Source: a virus
DNA: 46,908 nucleotides
Virus record (IMG/VR): IMGVR_UViG_3300042731_001176
Location: 1-46,908 of that record
Strand: one strand, 5' to 3'
How positions within the stretch are numbered: the stretch's first letter is position 1; every line of letters begins with the position of its first letter. Made by a program: the position numbers and the translations under genes. Positions 29,994-38,578 of the stretch are shown one piece after another. A model generated the notes under the pieces. The model worked only from the letters and a program-made list of their open reading frames with translations. It was not told where the DNA came from and did not search any database.

Positions 29994-31589
29994 ATGCCAT
30001 CTCCAGATACACGAGAATATGTTGATTTAACAATATTCGATGATGACCCTGTTGCGGTCATGAATGAGATTTTAACTGCGGGCCGCACCCTTCTTCCTGA
30101 GTGGACTCCTGCGGTTGGGCAAATTGAGACGGTGCTAGCCGAGGCTATTGCTTTTAGAAGTTCTGAACTTGCGGCTGGTATTAATCGTCTGCCTGATTCC
30201 ACGACCGAAGTCCTGTTACAGTTGTTTGGCTTGGTTAGGGATGATGGTGTGGCTGCAACCGCTACTGTTTCGATTGAGTTTAACTCTGCTGGCTCGCTGC
30301 CCGCTGGAACTGAAATTTTGTATGTGGACTCGGTGACCGAGCAGGCGTACAACTTTGCGTTAGATGCAGACGTTTCTCGTACTTCTCAGGGCACCGCAAC
30401 TGGTGTTGCTGTTACTGCTGTTACTGTGGGCACGCAGTATAACATCGGTGTGAATGGTTTTAATGCTGTCGCCATTTCTCCAAGTACAACAATTGATTCT
30501 ATTGTGTTTACTTCTGACTCTTCGGGCGGCACAAATCAAGAAACCGACACGGAGTATTTCAACCGTGCGACTACGTTGTTGGCCAGTTACACTACCGCCA
30601 ACACTACGAGTTCTCAGATTAAGTTTTATGTCGGTGCAAATAAGTCCTATGCTAATCGTGTAGAAGTTTACAACCAGCGGCGGTATAGAGACAGAGATAC
30701 TACTAATGATGAGTTTGCGTTGCATGATGGTGCAGTTTTGGTAGCGGTTGCGTCTACGGTAAGTACTCCGGCTAGTGCTTCTTCCGAGTTGTCAGTGTCG
30801 GCATCAAACCTTTCAGATTTGCACACTTCTTTGGTGGATCGTGTTCCGTCTGGTTTGACGATTGACGTTATGTCTGCCGAGTTGGTTGACGTGGATGTGA
30901 CTGTAGGTGTCAAAGCCCTGTCAGGTGTGAATACCTCTACGTTGCGGACGGCTCTTGAAGACGCCGTGAAGGCGTACCTTGATCCGAACAACTGGCCGTT
31001 CAACACTCAGCGTGTGCGTTACAACGACATTGTTGCTCTTTTAGAGAATGTGACGGGCGTTGATTACATTCAAGATTTGAAACTGAATGCGTCTACGCTG
31101 CTTCCGTCTGGCGGCTCAAACGTCGGGTACACTACGACTAGCGGCGGTTCTAAAGCAACAGTGACTTTAGACATCGGGGGCGGTGCTACTAACGGAAGTT
31201 ATGACCCCGGTGAGGCGGCGTTTTACTTTGTCGATTCCACGACGGACCCTGATAATCCTACTGTGTACACGTTTGTGAACACAGAAACTTTCACGATTTC
31301 TGGTAATGCTGCTCAGGATGTTGCTTATCAAGCGGTTTCAAACGGTGTGAACTTTAACGACACTGCTAATGGCGGCGTTATTCCCACGACTCCCGGTGCG
31401 CTTATTGGTTCGGCAGGTGATTCTGGTGGTACTGCAAGTATTGACGGCAACGCTACAGGCGGTAGTGATGACACGAGCCAGTTCACAACTTTGAACGGCA
31501 CGGGAGACGGAATTACCTCCGACATTGTGTTGCGTAATCTCGGAACGCTTGTTACTTTCGGTGACATCACTATCACATTCCTATCGTAA
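29994..31589 (+). CDS. Baseplate J-like wedge protein (gp6-like)
   Basis: 531 residues. The N-terminal half has FRSSELAAGINRLPDSTTEVLLQLFGLVRDDG, VSIEFNSAGSLPAGTEILYV, and TVGTQYNIGVNGFNAV, the usual start of baseplate J proteins. The C-terminal part (LSGVNTSTLRTALEDAVKAYLDPNN, VRYNDIVALLENVTGVDYI) is the typical J ending. An extra Gly/Thr-rich beta extension of about 130 residues follows. It forms the wedges that hold the baseplate together and triggers sheath contraction. It lies 17 bases after the gp25-like gene. Confidence 0.85.
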   Translation: MPSPDTREYVDLTIFDDDPVAVMNEILTAGRTLLPEWTPAVGQIETVLAEAIAFRSSELAAGINRLPDSTTEVLLQLFGLVRDDGVAATATVSIEFNSAGSLPAGTEILYVDSVTEQAYNFALDADVSRTSQGTATGVAVTAVTVGTQYNIGVNGFNAVAISPSTTIDSIVFTSDSSGGTNQETDTEYFNRATTLLASYTTANTTSSQIKFYVGANKSYANRVEVYNQRRYRDRDTTNDEFALHDGAVLVAVASTVSTPASASSELSVSASNLSDLHTSLVDRVPSGLTIDVMSAELVDVDVTVGVKALSGVNTSTLRTALEDAVKAYLDPNNWPFNTQRVRYNDIVALLENVTGVDYIQDLKLNASTLLPSGGSNVGYTTTSGGSKATVTLDIGGGATNGSYDPGEAAFYFVDSTTDPDNPTVYTFVNTETFTISGNAAQDVAYQAVSNGVNFNDTANGGVIPTTPGALIGSAGDSGGTASIDGNATGGSDDTSQFTTLNGTGDGITSDIVLRNLGTLVTFGDITITFLS

Positions 31590-31600
31590 GGTGAACGACT

Positions 31601-34600
31601 ATGGCTCATAGACACCTTAATCTTCTCACCAGTAATCAATCTAATTTTACTGACAGGAATCGGTCGTCGCTTGGGGGATGGGAAGTTACCTCTAGTGATA
31701 CGGCTGCGCAGCGGTTAGATGATCGTGGATTTTATGCTACGTACAATCCTAACTATCCCGAGGTGTACCTGAAGAACTCTGTTGGCCTGTATACTACGGG
31801 TTCTGCTGCTTCTATGGAGTTTAAGTCTCCGTGGCTGGATACCGAATTAGAGACACTGTACATGTTCAGTTTGATGGTGTTTTCTCAAATTGGTGGTTTC
31901 GATATTGTTTTAGAGGCTCAAGGTAACTCAATTGCTTCTGACTCTGGCGCTACGGTCATCAATACTTCTTCTGCCCGTACCCTTTCAGAAAGTAGCGGTT
32001 CTCGTTTTGGTTTAGACGTTTCTAACGGTGCGAGAAGTGGCGATACTTCTTACCAGTTTATCAGGTTGGTTTTTAGAGCGACGAATTCTGCCGGAGGTAA
32101 CATTCCTGCTTCACGGTTCATTTGGTTGTACGATCCCGTTTTTGGGGAGTACGGTACAGCCAAAGCAGGCGAGTTAACTAAACTCGTTTATGATGATTTC
32201 CCTGCGTTCATGAAGTTGGACGACAAAAACATTAACGACCTTGCCACTACCGACCAGCCGCCTTTACCTTTGTTCAGATTTACCGAATCGTTGTGTTTCG
32301 TTTTAGATCACATTTCTGATGAGGCCAGAGACTATGTGTATGTTAGGGCAACAGAAGGTACGGAAAGTAAATCGAAGTTAGTTGATCCTGCTACAACGTC
32401 TGCTGCTGCACTGCCGTGGTTAGCGACTGTTACGGGCACCACGCTTCTCACCGCCTCGTCTGGTTTTACGCCGTGGCTGGGTTTGGAAGATTATGACGGC
32501 CCGGATGCTGGTTCTGATCCGGGCCAGTGGGATGACTTTGAATCTCTTGCTGATTGGTCGGCACTACAAGCGGTTGACCCCGATTTCTTTGATAGTGTCC
32601 AAGGATATCGTGATCAGATTTCGACAGGAGTGACTGGTATTAATGCTGGTCGTCCTGATGCTTTAGTTGCTTACACCCGTACTCTTTTGGATTCTGCCAC
32701 CCCTAACACAGAAGTTGTGACTTTTGTTCACAGCGATTTTGAAAATCCGTTCCGGGGTAAAATGTTGGTTGATCCCGCCGCCGACCCTGACCCTACAGGG
32801 TCGTTAATTGATGATGCTTTGAACTTGAGTAGTTCAGCGGGCGCTAGTGTCCGTAAAGTTTCGGCAGTGTACGATTCCGGTGTGGGTTCTTTTGATATGT
32901 CGAAAGTTTTGTATCCTGCCACCTACTCGGCTTCGGAGGCTAAAGGTTTGGCGGAAATGGACACGTCGTTTGTTGATGATAAAGACGGGTTCGCTCGTCA
33001 TTTGTTGATGAACGAGGACGAGTCGGCGGATGTTCCTGAAGTTGCTGGCGGTATTGGGTCAGCCCATTTCTCTACAGGCACACAGTATTTTTATGGGCAG
33101 CAAGACGGTTCTCCGTTTAATTCTGGCTTTGTTTTAACTGATGCGTCGGCCAGTTTGGACCTTGGCGGTTTGAGCACTGGGCTGGATGTCGTTGTTGAAC
33201 TTTCGGATGTGACTTTCCCTGAAGCAGCGTTAGATACGGCTGGTGATGGTGGAAATACGCCTGCTGATTGGCTGTTTAGAGAAAAGCGTCTGATTGTTTG
33301 TGGCACGTATAACGGCTCCGTAGGTAACGACTGGGCGTTGTATATGGTATCCGGTTTGACCCCCGGTGCGGATTCAGACGCTCGTCTGTTGTTCATCGAC
33401 GGTTACCTTAACCAAAACACCACGAACTATGCTTATTCAAGCCCCCTTCCTAAAGAGTCGTTGATGAAGCAAGGCACGTTCTTTGTTAGAGTTTCGGTTA
33501 CTTCTGGCGGGGAAGTGTCGTTCTTTGCTCAGCCCGATGACCACGACGACTGGTCTGCACATGCTTTGGGCACGTCTTCTGTGACGGGAGTGTCCACTTC
33601 CGCTGGAGGAAGCGCACAGGTGCAGGTGTTAGGCCACACTCGTGTGTTGGGTTCTTCTCTTTGGGCGTATGCTCCTGCCCTGTCTTGTGCGGTGAAGCAT
33701 GTGAAAGTGTTTGATGCCCCTCTTACGTTTACTGATAGCGGTGTCACTTCGTCGTCTAACATTGCGTACATTGACGGCGATGGTACGACCTCTCATGCCA
33801 TGTTTGGTTACAACAATCCTCTGTTGGATATTGATTTCAGAAACCTAACGGTTTATGATTCGACGTTTAATTCTACTCTTACAGTCAGCGGCACTTCGTC
33901 TGACTTGAACACGACGGTTAACTCTTCCCCGTCTGCCGACAACGACTATCGGGTCATGGCGATCAAGAGCGAACTGGATGGTAATGGCGATCCAACGTTG
34001 TGGTACTTTGGGTCGGCCCCTTCGTCCTCTGGTGATGAATTGTCTGCGTCTCTGGCGGACTCAACATCCTACGATGTAAAACCCTACGAGGTGACCACTT
34101 CTACAGGTGCGGCAGTGAGTTCTCCTCCAGTTCACACAATCACGACTGACGTGGATGGTAACCTTACGTTGAACACCACGATTGAGTCAAACTACTACAG
34201 CGGGAAAACTTTCTCTAAGATCGAAGTTTATGACTCGTCTGACGGTTCAGCGTCAGGAAGCAGAGTTGCGTACTATCTTCCCACGACTATTGCTGCTTCA
34301 GCGACCAGTGGTATAGATGATGACACCGTGACGTGGACTCTTACTAGAAACTTTCCTGCGTCTGCTGTTGCTTACGTTCCTGCTCAGTCGTTGACTAAAG
34401 ATGCTATCCATATGTACGAGGGCAGTCCGTACCTCAACAATCCTCCAACCATAGAGGTGTACGATAAGTTTTCGGTGGCCTTACAGGTTCGTCGGTTCTG
34501 GAACGATAACGGTGTAACTATGGACATCTTCAGACTAGAGAACTCTGACGGCTACGGGCTTCGGGTGTACTACGACGGTGCCAGCATCAAGGCCGACTTT

Positions 34601-34900
34601 ACGGACGGTACAGCCACAGAGTCAGTAGCGTACACGGAATCTCCTGCTTTTGGTGAGTGGCATGTTGTCGTTGTTCGCCGTAATCCTGAGTCCGGTTTTG
34701 TGTTGAACGTGGACGGGACAGATATCGAAACCGCAACGATCAGCGCCAATCGGACGTTCGTGAATCCAGTAAACATAGGTTCGTTGGGTCAGGGTGCAGG
34801 TAACACGTTTAACTCTAGGTTCGCTTTGTCGCATTTTGCGATTTTCGACAGGTACTTAGCAGACAATGAAATTACGCTCCTAAACAGCGAAATTTCCTAG
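31601..34900 (+). CDS. Large tail/baseplate protein with C-terminal LamG-like lectin domain
   Basis: 1099 residues following baseplate J. Residues about 200-250 (VYDDFPAFMKLDDKN, FRFTESLCFVLDHISDEARDYVYV) resemble the tail protein I-like segment that connects fibres to the wedge. The middle is beta-rich and Ser/Thr/Gly/Asp-rich. The last 165 residues follow the concanavalin-like/LamG pattern: FSVALQVRRFW, GYGLRVYYDGASIKADF, GEWHVVVVRRNPESGFVLNVDG, and FNSRFALSHFAIFDRYL. Such lectin-like domains bind sugars, so this may contact the host surface. The tail-I assignment is tentative; the LamG one is better supported. Confidence 0.65.
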   Translation: MAHRHLNLLTSNQSNFTDRNRSSLGGWEVTSSDTAAQRLDDRGFYATYNPNYPEVYLKNSVGLYTTGSAASMEFKSPWLDTELETLYMFSLMVFSQIGGFDIVLEAQGNSIASDSGATVINTSSARTLSESSGSRFGLDVSNGARSGDTSYQFIRLVFRATNSAGGNIPASRFIWLYDPVFGEYGTAKAGELTKLVYDDFPAFMKLDDKNINDLATTDQPPLPLFRFTESLCFVLDHISDEARDYVYVRATEGTESKSKLVDPATTSAAALPWLATVTGTTLLTASSGFTPWLGLEDYDGPDAGSDPGQWDDFESLADWSALQAVDPDFFDSVQGYRDQISTGVTGINAGRPDALVAYTRTLLDSATPNTEVVTFVHSDFENPFRGKMLVDPAADPDPTGSLIDDALNLSSSAGASVRKVSAVYDSGVGSFDMSKVLYPATYSASEAKGLAEMDTSFVDDKDGFARHLLMNEDESADVPEVAGGIGSAHFSTGTQYFYGQQDGSPFNSGFVLTDASASLDLGGLSTGLDVVVELSDVTFPEAALDTAGDGGNTPADWLFREKRLIVCGTYNGSVGNDWALYMVSGLTPGADSDARLLFIDGYLNQNTTNYAYSSPLPKESLMKQGTFFVRVSVTSGGEVSFFAQPDDHDDWSAHALGTSSVTGVSTSAGGSAQVQVLGHTRVLGSSLWAYAPALSCAVKHVKVFDAPLTFTDSGVTSSSNIAYIDGDGTTSHAMFGYNNPLLDIDFRNLTVYDSTFNSTLTVSGTSSDLNTTVNSSPSADNDYRVMAIKSELDGNGDPTLWYFGSAPSSSGDELSASLADSTSYDVKPYEVTTSTGAAVSSPPVHTITTDVDGNLTLNTTIESNYYSGKTFSKIEVYDSSDGSASGSRVAYYLPTTIAASATSGIDDDTVTWTLTRNFPASAVAYVPAQSLTKDAIHMYEGSPYLNNPPTIEVYDKFSVALQVRRFWNDNGVTMDIFRLENSDGYGLRVYYDGASIKADFTDGTATESVAYTESPAFGEWHVVVVRRNPESGFVLNVDGTDIETATISANRTFVNPVNIGSLGQGAGNTFNSRFALSHFAIFDRYLADNEITLLNSEIS

Positions 34901-34926
34901 TACAATATCTTGTAGGAGGATTAATT

Positions 34927-36168
34927 ATGGCTATTTCAACTACAGCACGACTTGGTATTACACGTTGGAATTCAGGCGCTGATGCGTTCACTCGTTCAGA
35001 TATGGATAACTCACACAGTGAGTTAGAGGCAAGAGTTGCCGGTTTTGATAACGGCGGTAGTCAGCCAACCGCCAGTACGAGTAAGACTGGTTTCTTTCAC
35101 TATACCACGACTGACGCCTCTGTTGGTCAGTTGTCTTACTGCAACGGCAATACTTATTTCGATATTGCTGCTCCGGGCACTATTTCGTCGCTTGATGGTA
35201 CACTTTCTGATGGTACGGCGACGACTGTTGCCCGTTCTGACCATACTCACTCGTTGGACGATAGTATTGTTACGACGGCTAAGTTGAATGATAGCGCTGT
35301 TACGACGGCTAAGATTGGTGCGAATGCGGTAACGAATGCTAAACTTGGTAGCGATTTGAACGCTAGTAAGTTGACGGCTGGTATTTTGCCGATTGCTCGT
35401 ATTGATGACGGTGCTATTGTTACGGCTAAGTTGAATGATGAGGCGGTTACGAACGCTAAGTTGGCTGCGACTGGTTTGGACGCTACGAAGTTTACGACTG
35501 GCACGTTGGCTGCTGATCGTGTAGCGAGTTTAGACGCCTCTAAGGTTACTAGTGGCTCTTTCGATGCTGCTCGTATTCCTAACATTTCTGCTGCTAAAAT
35601 TACGTCCGGCACTTTGGGTACCGACCGTATTCCTAGCCTTGCGGCTTCTAAGATCACGTCAGGTTCTTTCGACGCTGATCGTATCCCAAATTTGGACGCT
35701 TCTAAGATTAATGCTGGTACGTTGAGTTCTGATCGTATCCCTAGTCTTGCAGCATCAAAAATTACGTCAGGTTCTTTCGACGCTGCTCGTATCCCAGACT
35801 TAAACGCTTCTAAAATTACCGCTGGGACTTTGAATGCTTCCCGTATTCCTAGCCTTGCAGCATCAAAAATTACGTCAGGTTCTTTCGACGCTGCTCGTAT
35901 CCCTAGTCTTGCAGCATCAAAAATTACGTCTGGAACTTTCGATGCTGATCGTATTCCTAACATTTCTGGCGGTAAGATCACTTCAGGGACTGTTGCTGAT
36001 GCTCGTATTGCTTCAACAATTGCAAGAGATTCGGAAGTGGACACCAAGTTGGATACTACATACGGCACCTCAACTGGTTATGCTGGTTATTGGATTACTT
36101 ACGGTACAGGCAACCCTAATAATGGTGATGGTGCTCCTAACGGCTCTATCTATCTCCAGCACACGTAA
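34927..36168 (+). CDS. Tail fibre with nine 18-residue RIP-x-x-ASKIT repeats
   Basis: 413 residues. A short N-terminal attachment part (ISTTARLGITRWNSGADAFTRSDMD) is shared in style with many marine phage fibres. An array of T-x-K-L/I-type repeats follows, then nine 18-residue units of the form RIPSLAASKITSGSFDAA at about 198-359. The C-terminal tip is 50 residues and Gly/Tyr-rich (YGTSTGYAGYWITYGTGNPN). The repeats predict a triple beta-helical shaft. A TAGGAGG site precedes the ATG. The repeat units at DNA level include identical 50-base copies. Confidence 0.75.
   Translation: MAISTTARLGITRWNSGADAFTRSDMDNSHSELEARVAGFDNGGSQPTASTSKTGFFHYTTTDASVGQLSYCNGNTYFDIAAPGTISSLDGTLSDGTATTVARSDHTHSLDDSIVTTAKLNDSAVTTAKIGANAVTNAKLGSDLNASKLTAGILPIARIDDGAIVTAKLNDEAVTNAKLAATGLDATKFTTGTLAADRVASLDASKVTSGSFDAARIPNISAAKITSGTLGTDRIPSLAASKITSGSFDADRIPNLDASKINAGTLSSDRIPSLAASKITSGSFDAARIPDLNASKITAGTLNASRIPSLAASKITSGSFDAARIPSLAASKITSGTFDADRIPNISGGKITSGTVADARIASTIARDSEVDTKLDTTYGTSTGYAGYWITYGTGNPNNGDGAPNGSIYLQHT
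35518..36003 (+). repeat. Nine tandem 54-bp repeats in the fibre gene
   Basis: Nine in-frame 54-base units. The 50-base stretch starting at 35746 is repeated exactly at 35854, two units later, and its first part recurs at 35908. This points to recent unequal duplication inside an older, diverged array. Confidence 0.85.
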
Positions 36169-36179
36169 GGGAGGTAAAG

Positions 36180-37049
36180 ATGCCTGCAAAAGTTAAGATT
36201 AGCGGTACTTACCGAACTGTTCCTGATGCCGATCTGTTTCTCAAGCAAAGCAATTCATACTCGGGTAAGCCTGTTACTGGTGGCTACGTTAAGGTAAATA
36301 ATGGCTACAAGCAGTTTCATCAAGGCTCCGATCCACAAACCTATTATTTTGTAGCCAACGACTCAATGGCTGGTCGTGGCACTTCTTGGAAAACTAACAG
36401 CAATCAAGGTGGCTCTGATTTCCCACAGATTAGCCGTTACGTAACAGCCTACCCGTGGTATGGGCTTGTCCTTTTTAATCAGGACACTTCTGGCGTGTCG
36501 TTATCGTCTAGGCTTGCTACTCGTCCTGTAGTCAAGTCAGCGTACTTTAATGTTATGCGTTGGAATGACGGCGGGTTCGGCTCTGGCTACGGAAACCTTT
36601 ACATTGGGCGCTACACAGGAGATCACGCTGCGTCTAATCCTAGTTACACTTTCTGCAACTTTTCTTCATACGCAAGTAAGAGTTGGTCCGGGTCTGGATC
36701 GAATCCGGGCACGAACGTAAGTTATAGCGATAACTTTTTGACTCGTGCAGAGTTTGTTGGCGGAGACCCCGGAGGTTACCGTAACGGTATCGGTATCGCA
36801 GACGGAGGTATTGAACTTGGAAGCGCCCGCCAAACATTAGTGGACCATCTTGCCAATTACCCGAGTGCTGGCTCTGCTCTTTGCTTGTCGTACACTACGA
36901 ATACTGGAACTAGTTCAGGGGGACTCGGGCATTATGGGTCTGCTACGACGGCTCAGCAGGCGAACTACTGGAACTTTTATAATGCGGGAGCGACTGTGTT
37001 TGGTGTCCAAATCGGCCCCACGCTTGTTGTTACTTTAGACTTCGTTTAA
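36180..37049 (+). CDS. Probable tail tip / minor fibre protein, 289 aa
   Basis: 289 residues. The start (KVKISGTYRTVPDADLFLKQ, GGYVKVNNGYKQFHQ) is the K-x-G-x-W/Y-R-x-V / V-K-V-x-x-G-x-K module common at the N-terminus of phage tail proteins. The rest is Gly/Ser/Tyr/Asn-rich with an all-beta pattern, as in a receptor-binding tip. It follows the RIP-repeat fibre by 11 bases with a GGGAGG ribosome site and may form the distal end of that fibre. Confidence 0.6.
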   Translation: MPAKVKISGTYRTVPDADLFLKQSNSYSGKPVTGGYVKVNNGYKQFHQGSDPQTYYFVANDSMAGRGTSWKTNSNQGGSDFPQISRYVTAYPWYGLVLFNQDTSGVSLSSRLATRPVVKSAYFNVMRWNDGGFGSGYGNLYIGRYTGDHAASNPSYTFCNFSSYASKSWSGSGSNPGTNVSYSDNFLTRAEFVGGDPGGYRNGIGIADGGIELGSARQTLVDHLANYPSAGSALCLSYTTNTGTSSGGLGHYGSATTAQQANYWNFYNAGATVFGVQIGPTLVVTLDFV

Positions 37050-37068
37050 TACTCCGAAAGGAGCCACT

Positions 37069-37200
37069 ATGAGAGGAGAACAGAATGTGGATAGAATTCT
37101 TAAACATGACTGTGCCCGCTCTGGTGGGTTCAGGGGTGACGTTAACAGCAATTGTTTTAACGAATCAGCGCAAAACCAAAAAGTTAAACATGGAGGTTGA
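37069..37200 (+). CDS. Possible small overlapping ORF, 43 aa
   Basis: A 43-codon ORF whose ATG is preceded by AAAGGAG (37057-37063) at five bases spacing, a better ribosome site than that of the membrane gene at 37085, with which it overlaps out of frame. Its Cys/Asn-rich product (DRILKHDCARSGG) matches nothing known. It may be a coupling leader for the membrane gene or a chance frame. Confidence 0.25.
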   Translation: MRGEQNVDRILKHDCARSGGFRGDVNSNCFNESAQNQKVKHGG

Positions 37201-37387
37201 CGCTGCTCAAGATTTTGTGTGGCTAGATTTAGTGAAGCAAAGTCGGATAGAATATGCGTTACAGCGAAAAGAAAATAACAGACTGAGATACATAACTCAT
37301 CATTTGCAGGAAGAAATTACTGTGTTGGAGCAGAAAAATTCTGACTTGCAAGACGAACTGTTGAGGCTGCGTTCTCTAGAAGAGTAG
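37085..37387 (+). CDS. Membrane-anchored coiled-coil protein, 100 aa
   Basis: An N-terminal membrane segment at about 5-26 (FLNMTVPALVGSGVTLTAIVL), a basic linker (NQRKTKKL) and a long coiled coil (LRYITHHLQEEITVLEQKN, SDLQDELLRLRSLEE). The layout of one TM then a helical rod resembles small spanin- or cell-envelope-type phage proteins, but its place among fibre genes argues for a different role. GAGGAG lies seven bases before the ATG. Confidence 0.6.
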   Translation: MWIEFLNMTVPALVGSGVTLTAIVLTNQRKTKKLNMEVDAAQDFVWLDLVKQSRIEYALQRKENNRLRYITHHLQEEITVLEQKNSDLQDELLRLRSLEE

Positions 37388-37396
37388 GAGATTGAA

Positions 37397-37744
37397 ATGT
37401 CAGAAGATTTTGTACCTTGGAGTGAACGGAGTGATGACGATTCAGTCGATGACTTGTTAGGGCTGTTAGCCGAAGCAGTAGAGTCACAAGCGGTGCAAGA
37501 GGAGTCCGAAGGCGTGCATGTCCATGACAACTCCACGGATTTAGCACACGATCTTCTATCTAACGTATTTGCGGCCAGACAAGAATCTGGCGTGGTTGGG
37601 CATTTCATTATGGCGGCTGAAGTTATTGGCGAGAATGGTGATCCTCATTTGATGGTTGTTACTTCTGATAATCTTCCTGAGTGGGTTGCTCGTGGTATGA
37701 TTATGGCTGCGGATGACTATATTGCTGGAGGTCTTCTAGAATGA
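37397..37744 (+). CDS. Hypothetical acidic protein, 115 aa
   Basis: Not recognised. An acidic helical first half (DDDSVDDLLGLLAEAVESQAVQ), then a predicted beta/alpha part (GVVGHFIMAAEVIGENGDPHLMVV, EWVARGMIMAADDYIAGG). Its stop overlaps the ATG of the next gene (ATGA), which is the paralogue of the beta-rich gene at 28718, so it belongs to the same cassette. Confidence 0.6.
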   Translation: MSEDFVPWSERSDDDSVDDLLGLLAEAVESQAVQEESEGVHVHDNSTDLAHDLLSNVFAARQESGVVGHFIMAAEVIGENGDPHLMVVTSDNLPEWVARGMIMAADDYIAGGLLE

Positions 37745-38082
37745 CGGCGGGTGTTGCAGATTTTTCTTGTACAAAAGGTAGTGCGTTTACAGCAGAAGTT
37801 GTAGTTAAAAATCCTGACTCGCAACTAGCGTCGTTGCAGTATTGGGATTCTAGGATGCAGGTGCGTAGAACGTATTCGTCCGCTTCTTCGCTGGTTGAGT
37901 TTACCTCGGCAAATGGTAGGCTCACAAAGGACACAGAAACTGCTAAAATAACATTAAGTTTATCTGCTGAAGAAACGAGCGGATTAGAGACTGGTGAGCA
38001 CGTTTATGATTTAGAGGTGTTTTCTACTGGTTCTCAGCCCGCTGTTCTGAAGTTGATAAAGGGAACTTTTTCTGTGGAGTAA
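37741..38082 (+). CDS. Beta-rich probable fibre adaptor, paralogue of the gene at 28718
   Basis: 113 residues. Aligned by eye with the protein at 28718, it shares the order FxCxxGxxF near the start, RMQVRRTYSSASSLVEF in the middle, ITLSLSAEET, and HVYDLEV near the end. Two copies in separate cassettes suggest that each anchors a different fibre set to the baseplate. Coupled to the upstream gene by an ATGA overlap. Confidence 0.6.
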   Translation: MTAGVADFSCTKGSAFTAEVVVKNPDSQLASLQYWDSRMQVRRTYSSASSLVEFTSANGRLTKDTETAKITLSLSAEETSGLETGEHVYDLEVFSTGSQPAVLKLIKGTFSVE

Positions 38083-38085
38083 AAC

Positions 38086-38565
38086 ATGGCAGACTACACT
38101 GTAACTGTTGAGGAGACCGTTGGTAACACGGTCACTGCTCAAGATATTGTAAATTCTATCACTATTTCTGAGACGGACTCTAACTCTGTCACGGTTGTTG
38201 CGTCCACGTTTGTTAATGATGCTGGAGCCTCGTCTAACCTGTTTTATGCAGCGACTACTCCGTCTGATACTTTAGGTTCAGAGGGCGACTTCTATATTGA
38301 CACTTCTTCCGGTAATCTTTGGGGACCGAAAGGAGAGTCTTCGTGGGGCAGCGATCCGTTGCCTTTGATCCCGAAACGGTTCACTTTCAATCAGGCTGCT
38401 GCTTCTAGTTCTTGGGATATTACTCATACTTTAGACGGTTTTCCGTCTGTAACTGTTGTGGATTCTGCGGGGACAGTGGTCGTCGGTACGGTATCATATA
38501 ATAGTACGAGTAGTGTGACTGTTTCGTTTGAATCAGCATTTGCGGGTAAAGCATACCTAACATGA
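38086..38565 (+). CDS. Tail fibre-associated protein with beta C-domain
   Basis: 159 residues. The N-terminal half is Thr/Val-rich (VTVEETVGNTVTAQDIVNSITI). A linker carries SEGDFYIDTSSGNLWGPKG, a phrase common in phage fibres. The C-terminal 55 residues (SSWDITHTLDGFPSVTVVDSAG) form a small beta domain also found, in variant form, at the end of the next gene (AIAVTHSLGTDDVVVEVYDAST). It may be a fibre tip or connector. Confidence 0.6.
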   Translation: MADYTVTVEETVGNTVTAQDIVNSITISETDSNSVTVVASTFVNDAGASSNLFYAATTPSDTLGSEGDFYIDTSSGNLWGPKGESSWGSDPLPLIPKRFTFNQAAASSSWDITHTLDGFPSVTVVDSAGTVVVGTVSYNSTSSVTVSFESAFAGKAYLT

Positions 38566-38578
38566 GTTCGGAGAGGCA

